Positions 59,251 to 64,000 of a stretch of 64,000 nucleotides of DNA are shown one piece after another. Below the pieces are notes generated by a model that saw nothing but the letters and a program-made list of their open reading frames with translations, was not told the origin of the DNA and made no database searches. Numbering within the stretch: the stretch's first letter is position 1; the number at the start of each line of letters is the position of its first letter. The position numbers were made by a program, and so were the translations under genes. This stretch comes from CAKRJP01 sp963658085 (GTDB lineage: Bacteria; Bacillota; Clostridia; Lachnospirales; Lachnospiraceae), in contig CAVKOU010000003.1 in assembly GCA_963658085.1 (NCBI GenBank), positions 62,001 through 126,000 of the forward strand, read 5' to 3'.

Positions 59251-59317
59251 ATAATCTATGCAAGGCTTTTTGAAGCCTTAGCGAATAGATTATACTATAT
59301 TTTCTTTCATATGTAAA
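59251..59317 (-). promoter_or_regulatory. purA promoter with large palindrome
   Basis: Minus-strand TTTACA (59312-59317), 17 bases, TATAAT (59289-59294). The -10 overlaps the outer arm of an inverted repeat, ataatctat/atagattat (59251-59292), that encloses a perfect aaggctt/aagcctt hairpin in the leader. Possible operator or leader fold. Confidence 0.7.
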
Positions 59318-59354
59318 ATGCATTTTAAAAGCTTTATTAAGCTCTAAAATGCAT
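59308..59354 (-). terminator. cls terminator
   Basis: Inverted repeat atgcatttta/taaaatgcat with inner agctt pairing (59318-59354), then TTTTAC on the minus strand. It overlaps the purA -35. Confidence 0.65.
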
Positions 59355-59382
59355 CATTGAAGTCTTAAGTATCCCATTCTCT

Positions 59383-60942
59383 TTACATCAGAGGTGCAAT
59401 CAGCCTTAAGATACGTCCCATCAACTTGCTATATAAAGTTCGTTTATGCACTTCCAACAATGAAATCTTATGGCATTTTCGCAAGGTTTTCTGGAAATCC
59501 AACTCAATTTTTTCCACTTCCATATTGTTGTAAATAAATACACCACATTCAAAATGGAGATAAAGACTACGAAAATCCAAGTTCACCGTTCCAACTGTTG
59601 CGGTATCATTATCTGAAACAAAAACCTTCGCATGGACAAATCCCGGTGTATACTCAAAAATCTTTACTCCCGCCTCGATGAGTTCCTCATAGTAAGTCTG
59701 AGCTACCACAAAAGCATACCATTTATCCGGAATATGCGGCATAATGATGATCACTTCCACCCCGCTTTTTGCTACACGTTTTAAAGTAGTGATCATTTCA
59801 TTATCCAAAATCAGATAGGGGGTCATAATGTGAACGTATTTCTTCGCATGATTCAAAATGTGAAAATATACTTCTTCTCCCACATTCTCATCATCGTATG
59901 GGCTATCTCCATAGGGAATCACGTATCCCAACTCTCTGTGGAGAGTCTTTCTTCTAGGTGTTAAATATCTGCGATAATCCTCAGATTCTCTGGTGTCCAG
60001 ATTCCACATTTGCAAAAACATCATGGTGAAACTTTGAACCGCATCGCCCTTTAGCATCACCGCTGTATCTTTCCAATGTCCAAAACGTTCCTTCCTGTTA
60101 ATGTACTCATCCCCCAGGTTCACGCCTCCGGTAAAGGCCACTTTCCCGTCAATGACACAGATTTTTCTGTGATCACGGTTATTCTGCACCGTGGACAAAA
60201 ATGGTCGGATCTTATTTACCATTTTTGCCTGAATTCCATATTTTTCCAACTCTTCCGGATAGTTGTATGGAAGCATCGAAATGGCACACATACCGTCATA
60301 CATAAACCGCACTTCCACGCCTTCTGCAGCCTTCTCCTTCAAAACATCCAGTACAGTCTTCCACATGTATCCTTTTTCTACTATAAAATATTCCATGAAA
60401 ATGAACTTCTTCGCCTTTTTAAGTTCTTCTACCATGGCTGTAAATTTATTCTCCCCCAGAGGGAAATATTTTACCGAAGTATTTCGATAGGTGGGATACC
60501 CAACCTGCCTCCACAAATAGTTCGATAGCAGGGCATTGGCGGATTTGCTGGCCCAAATACCGTCCAAAGTATCCTGATTTTGCTGCATATATGGATCTAT
60601 CTCTGATCGAAGTTCCGACAAACGCCCCTTCACATATCTTGTTTCCAACTGAAGTTTAACAAAAATATAAAACAAAGCTCCTGCAATCGGGAACAACATA
60701 ATACACAGAATCCAAGTCAATTTGAAAGCCGGATTATCCTTAGAGTTAATAATAAACACAATGGCTATAGCTTCTAAAATTGTACGTCCTGCATAGATAA
60801 AAGTAGCATAGTTGCGCAGATAAGAGCTCATCATAAAAAACAAGCCTATCTGTAGAACGATCAGTAAAAGAATGATTCCTATACGGCTGAACACGAATCG
60901 AAACAACCCTCGTTTGGCTTTCTGTCCGCTTCCTTCTTCCAT
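59383..60942 (-). CDS. cls: Cardiolipin synthase
   Basis: Phospholipase D-type synthase joining two phosphatidylglycerols. Two N-terminal spans (ILLLIVLQIGLFFMMS and AFKLTWILCIMLFPIAGALF), a first PLD motif NRDHRKICVIDGKVAFTGG and a second GFVHAKVFVSDNDTATVGT (His-Lys-Asp in each). Length 519 aa is typical of ClsA. GGAG eleven bases from ATG. Confidence 0.94.
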   Translation of the reverse strand: MEEGSGQKAKRGLFRFVFSRIGIILLLIVLQIGLFFMMSSYLRNYATFIYAGRTILEAIAIVFIINSKDNPAFKLTWILCIMLFPIAGALFYIFVKLQLETRYVKGRLSELRSEIDPYMQQNQDTLDGIWASKSANALLSNYLWRQVGYPTYRNTSVKYFPLGENKFTAMVEELKKAKKFIFMEYFIVEKGYMWKTVLDVLKEKAAEGVEVRFMYDGMCAISMLPYNYPEELEKYGIQAKMVNKIRPFLSTVQNNRDHRKICVIDGKVAFTGGVNLGDEYINRKERFGHWKDTAVMLKGDAVQSFTMMFLQMWNLDTRESEDYRRYLTPRRKTLHRELGYVIPYGDSPYDDENVGEEVYFHILNHAKKYVHIMTPYLILDNEMITTLKRVAKSGVEVIIIMPHIPDKWYAFVVAQTYYEELIEAGVKIFEYTPGFVHAKVFVSDNDTATVGTVNLDFRSLYLHFECGVFIYNNMEVEKIELDFQKTLRKCHKISLLEVHKRTLYSKLMGRILRLIAPLM

Positions 60943-61152
60943 TCTTCTATAAACTCCTTAACCTTTTCTAATTCGTGGTTCAGTGTAACACAATCCGAAA
61001 CACTTCTCAACTTTTTCCACGGGCTTTCCCTTTTCTTCCCCGTATTATCATACTTTTTTTATTCTTTTTTTAGAACATGTTACAAGTCCTTGTGCTATAA
61101 TGAAACACAGCTGATGCTGATAAGATTGTATGGAGGAAAGGAGCTTATCATT

Positions 61153-61521
61153 ATGTCAAAGTTAGGAAAGAGATTATTAGGGGTCGCTACATTAGGAGCT
61201 GCCGCAGGAATCGGAGCAATTTACTATATGCGTAAGAAGAACAACCAAGAAATCGACGAGTTTGATGATGATTTCGAAGATGATTTCGATAATATTCTTA
61301 GCAAATCCGAAACCGGGGAAAGAGGATATGTTTCTTTAAATAAGACAGAGACCGAAGAGTCTGTCGAAACCGAAGAAAGCACCGAAGAGATTGAAGCTAC
61401 TGAAGAAGCAAAGGATGAAGAGGTTTCAGAAGAAGCCGAAGCTGCTGAAGAAGTAAAGGATGAAGAGGTTTCAGAAGAAGCCGAAGCTACTGAGGAGTCC
61501 GAAAAGCTTGTTGAAATTTAA
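61153..61521 (+). CDS. Membrane-anchored acidic repeat protein
   Basis: A 122-aa protein. Residues 6-26 (KRLLGVATLGAAAGIGAIYY) form one membrane span, followed by a basic patch MRKKN and then a highly acidic tail. The tail holds a 15-residue unit, EEAKDEEVSEEAEAx, repeated twice (61399-61443 and 61444-61488, two base changes). ATG has AAGGAG nine bases upstream. Function unknown; similar small YtxH-like proteins exist. Upstream ATG at 61090 lacks a site. Confidence 0.78.
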   Translation: MSKLGKRLLGVATLGAAAGIGAIYYMRKKNNQEIDEFDDDFEDDFDNILSKSETGERGYVSLNKTETEESVETEESTEEIEATEEAKDEEVSEEAEAAEEVKDEEVSEEAEATEESEKLVEI

Positions 61522-61539
61522 AAATTAGAAATACTTTTT

Positions 61540-61578
61540 AAAAAAGGATTATGCCCCGAGGCATAATCCTTTTTCTTC
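61540..61578. terminator. Bidirectional terminator between the acidic protein gene and glnS
   Basis: Perfect 13-bp stem aaaggattatgcc/ggcataatccttt (61543-61555, 61560-61572) with 4-base loop and T runs on both strands. Confidence 0.92.
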
Positions 61579-61581
61579 TAT

Positions 61582-63252
61582 TTATTTCTTTGGAAGCTTG
61601 AAGGAGCTCTTCAAAGAAACGATACGGTTAAACACTAGCTGTTCTGGGGTAGAATCTTTCGAATCTACGCAGAAGTATCCATTTCTCACAAACTGGAAGC
61701 TATCCTCCCCCTTTGCTTCATCAAAACTATTCTCCACATAACACTCTTTACGAATCTCCAAGGAATTTGGATTCAGGTTCAAAGAACCATCTTCTTTATT
61801 GTAAACGCCCTTCTCTTCATCCACAAGATTCTCATAGAGACGTACCTCTGCCTGCTTTGCAAATGGAGCTGCCACCCAGTGAATGGTACCCTTAACCTTA
61901 CGTCCGGTAAATCCGGTTCCGCACTTAGTTTCCGGATCATAGGTACAGTGAACTACTGTCACATTTCCATTCTCATCAGTCTCATAGCTTTCACATTTTA
62001 CAAAATATGCATGCATCAGGCGCACTTCGTTTCCCGGGAAGAGACGGAAATATTTCTTAGGAGGCTCGATCATAAAGTCATCTCTTTCAATGTAAAGTTC
62101 TTTACAGAAAGGGACCTTGCGCATACCAAGCTCAGGATTCTCCAAATTATTCTCCACATCCAAGTATTCCATCTCGGCCTCTGGATAGTTATCGATCACC
62201 AGCTTAATAGGATCAAGAACTGCCATCATACGAGGACGCTTCATCTTAAGATCCTCTCGGATACAATACTCTAACATTGCATAATCTACAGAACTTTGCG
62301 CCTTAGAAACTCCGCAAAGCTCTACAAACATCTTAATTGACTCCGGAGTAAATCCACGTCTGCGAAGTGCCGCAATGGATACAAGTCTCGGGTCATCCCA
62401 TCCATCTACGATGCCATCCTGTACTAACTTTTTAATGTAACGTTTTCCGGTCACCACATTGGTCAGATATAATTTTGCAAACTCGATCTGTCTCGGTGCA
62501 GGATCAAACTCACACTCTCTCACTACCCAATCATATAACGGTCTGTGGTCCTCAAATTCCAGGGTACAGATGGAATGAGTAATTTTCTCAATGGCATCCT
62601 CGATTGGATGTGCAAAGTCATACATAGGATAGATACACCACTTATCCCCAGTATTATGGTGTGTCATATGAGCCACGCGGTAGATAATCGGATCTCTCAT
62701 ATTAATGTTCGGAGATGCCATATCAATCTTGGCACGAAGAACCTTCTCTCCATCCTGATATTTACCGGCTCTCATGTCCTCAAAGAGCTGTAAATTTTCT
62801 TCTACACTTCTATCTCTGTATGGGCTATTCTTTCCAGGCTCTGTCAAAGTTCCACGATATTCACGGATCTCATCTGCGTTCAGGTCGCACACATAAGCCT
62901 TCCCCTTCTTAATAAGCTTGACTGCACACTCATACATGGTATCAAAATAATCCGATGCAAAATATAAATGTTCTTTCCAGTCAGCTCCAAGCCACTGTAC
63001 ATCTTTCTTGATGGACTCTACGAATTCCATATCCTCTTTCATAGGGTTGGTATCATCGAATCTCAAATGAAAGGTTCCATTATACTTCTTAGCCAATCCT
63101 GAATTTAACAAAATCGACTTTGCATGTCCAATATGTAAATATCCATTCGGCTCCGGCGGAAAACGAGTACATACCTCTGAATAAACGCCCTCCGCCAGAT
63201 CTTTCTCAATCTCCTGCTCAATGAAATTTTTTGAAATCACTTCTTCTGCCAT
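61582..63252 (-). CDS. glnS: Glutaminyl-tRNA synthetase
   Basis: Class I synthetase charging tRNA-Gln. PPEPNGYLHIGHAKSILLNS has the HIGH motif and RFDDTNPMKED follows; WDDPRLVSIAALRRRGFTPE and the two C-terminal anticodon-binding barrels are present. At the KMSKS place the sequence reads VVTGKRYIKKLV, less canonical than MSKR. Length 556 aa is standard. Many Firmicutes lack GlnRS and use GatCAB; its presence is known in some clostridia. AGGAGG site before ATG. Confidence 0.95.
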   Translation of the reverse strand: MAEEVISKNFIEQEIEKDLAEGVYSEVCTRFPPEPNGYLHIGHAKSILLNSGLAKKYNGTFHLRFDDTNPMKEDMEFVESIKKDVQWLGADWKEHLYFASDYFDTMYECAVKLIKKGKAYVCDLNADEIREYRGTLTEPGKNSPYRDRSVEENLQLFEDMRAGKYQDGEKVLRAKIDMASPNINMRDPIIYRVAHMTHHNTGDKWCIYPMYDFAHPIEDAIEKITHSICTLEFEDHRPLYDWVVRECEFDPAPRQIEFAKLYLTNVVTGKRYIKKLVQDGIVDGWDDPRLVSIAALRRRGFTPESIKMFVELCGVSKAQSSVDYAMLEYCIREDLKMKRPRMMAVLDPIKLVIDNYPEAEMEYLDVENNLENPELGMRKVPFCKELYIERDDFMIEPPKKYFRLFPGNEVRLMHAYFVKCESYETDENGNVTVVHCTYDPETKCGTGFTGRKVKGTIHWVAAPFAKQAEVRLYENLVDEEKGVYNKEDGSLNLNPNSLEIRKECYVENSFDEAKGEDSFQFVRNGYFCVDSKDSTPEQLVFNRIVSLKSSFKLPKK

Positions 63253-63366
63253 GATTTTCCTCCTTAAAGGTAACTAAAAAAATATTCACATTATCTTAGC
63301 ACAAATCCGCAAGAATGTCTAATTCAAAAGGATTTTTAGACAAGCAAAAAAAATTCAAATTAGGTG

Positions 63367-63396
63367 TTGACAAAACCCATCGATCCATAGTATAGT
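63367..63396 (+). promoter_or_regulatory. tRNA-Thr promoter
   Basis: TTGACA (63367-63372), 18 bases, TATAGT (63391-63396). A perfect 9-bp hairpin ctgttgcat/atgcaacag (63401-63423) lies between it and the tRNA. Confidence 0.75.
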
Positions 63397-63425
63397 ATCA
63401 CTGTTGCATCGCTCATGCAACAGAT

Positions 63426-63498
63426 GCTGCCTTGGCTCAGATGGTAGAGCGTCGCCTTGGTAAGGCGGAGGTCGGCGGTTCAAGTCCGCTAGGCAGCT
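63426..63498 (+). tRNA. tRNA-Thr (anticodon GGU)
   Basis: A 73-base cloverleaf: acceptor GCTGCCT/AGGCAGC, D arm GCTC...GAGC, anticodon loop TTGGTAA giving GGU (codons ACC, ACU), T arm GGCGG-TTCAAGT-CCGCT. No encoded CCA. Strong promoter and terminator of its own. Confidence 0.96.
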
Positions 63499-63501
63499 TA
63501 G

Positions 63502-63533
63502 AAAAGAGATTGCAGATTGCAATCTCTTTTTTT
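63502..63533 (+). terminator. tRNA-Thr terminator
   Basis: Stem aaaagagattgca/tgcaatctctttt with a 3-base loop, then TTT; starts 4 bases after the tRNA. Confidence 0.9.
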
Positions 63534-63585
63534 GCACCCGAAACCAGCACGCAAATATATCTTCATAAATGATGCGTATGCTTTA

Positions 63586-64000
63586 CTATTCCACTCCGGT
63601 TTCCAGTATTTTTGTCATCTTTCCTCTGATTCTCTGGAGTGCATTATCCACAGTCTTATCACTTTTATCCAAAAGTTTTCCAATGGTTCTGTAATCAAAT
63701 CCCGAAACATGCAGATACAGCACTTTTTTCTCCAATGCACTTAAAGATTCCTGTAATTTGTTTTCCAAAACTTCCGCATGCTCCTGGCTGATAAAAAGTT
63801 CCTCCGGATTACTCTCCCCTACCGCTTCCATTTGATCGATAAGCTGCCCCTGATCCTCATCCTTCTCATAAAGGGAAATATAAGAATTTAAAGGGGAATG
63901 CTTTTTTCTATTGGAAGCTTCAATAGCAGAGTACATCTGCCTTGTAATACACAACCTTGCAAAGCTATAAAAGGATGCTTCCTTCTCTGTATTATAATCC
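63586..64000 (-). CDS. sigH: RNA polymerase sigma-H factor, C-terminal part
   Basis: The 5' end is beyond the right edge; at least 138 residues are visible. The region 2 end (SFYSFARLCITRQMYSAIEA, then SNRKKHSPLNSYISLYEK) and region 4 (LSALEKKVLYLHVSGFDYRT, with IGKLLDKSDKTVDNALQRIR as helix-turn-helix) match SigH/Spo0H, the sigma factor at the onset of sporulation. This suggests a spore former, though SigH also occurs in non-sporulating relatives. The frame remains open to the window edge. Confidence 0.88.
   Translation of the reverse strand, partial: DYNTEKEASFYSFARLCITRQMYSAIEASNRKKHSPLNSYISLYEKDEDQGQLIDQMEAVGESNPEELFISQEHAEVLENKLQESLSALEKKVLYLHVSGFDYRTIGKLLDKSDKTVDNALQRIRGKMTKILETGVE

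Noticed and set aside
1..64000. CRISPR array
   Set aside because: No regularly spaced repeats with unique spacers and no cas gene; the tandem repeats found have no spacers.
1..64000. Prophage
   Set aside because: No capsid, terminase, portal, integrase or lysis genes; the only mobile trace is the IS256-type fragment.

Overview
The window looks like chromosome of a low-GC, anaerobic, spore-forming Firmicute, most likely a Lachnospiraceae (Clostridia) gut bacterium. The grounds are a FabK-type fatty acid operon, a C-terminal piece of the sporulation sigma factor SigH, a T-box leader, an ylxM-ffh-rpsP-khpA-rimM-trmD-rplS cluster, trpXYZ-type and DegV genes, ChW repeats in a secreted protease, strong AGGAGG ribosome sites and many hairpin-plus-T terminators. 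Most genes lie on the minus strand. Two N runs, one with its flanks present twice in different versions, suggest a draft or metagenome assembly.

Region by region (minus strand unless marked +). 1-6700: type II fatty acid synthesis operon, transcribed fabH-acpP-fabK-fabD-fabG-fabF-accB-fabZ-accC (accC cut by the edge). 6812-9510: a divergent DXS-like transketolase, a small DUF3006-like protein, YccF and tRNA-Leu(CAA). 9510-11620: a small accessory island next to the tRNA, holding an IS256-type transposase remnant and a two-gene cassette whose second protein has a kinase-like catalytic signature. 11618-13690: lysA behind a TrmB-type regulator. 13686-26130: a GlmU-like acyltransferase, topB, ppk1, asd, argH, queH, a glutamate-semialdehyde dehydrogenase, an NlpC/P60 cell wall hydrolase and tRNA-Thr(CGU).

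26174-35300: a long housekeeping run (transcribed ylxM to mscS) covering the signal recognition particle, ribosome assembly and modification, ribosomal proteins S16 and L19, two type I signal peptidases, RbgA, RNase HII, YraN, PgeF and MscS. 35447-41901: mixed-strand singletons: a J-domain protein (+), an acyl-CoA thioesterase, a TruA-like pseudouridine synthase with Glu in place of the catalytic Asp (+), a patatin, a YbiT-type ABC-F ATPase (+), a histidine phosphatase and luxS (+). 42045-43330: infC-rpmI-rplT behind an attenuator leader. 43394-49670: DegV, dUTPase, a trpXYZ-type tryptophan importer under a T-box with specifier UGG, then folD and fchA for one-carbon metabolism.

49730-63260: a MATE exporter, a secreted C1 protease with six ChW repeats, acetyl-type metA with an AI-2E family permease, a SEC-C protein, two small proteins, purA, cardiolipin synthase, a membrane-anchored acidic repeat protein (+) and glnS. 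The window ends with tRNA-Thr(GGU) (+) and the 3' part of sigH.

Points that stand out: the tRNA-Leu island with its kinase-like cassette, the DXS-like protein with altered active-site motifs, the Asp-to-Glu TruA homologue, short (mostly 13-15 bp) tandem duplications that repeatedly cover stop codons, and two short genes of 57 codons with good ribosome sites. Functions are read from motifs in the translated sequence; no database search was possible.
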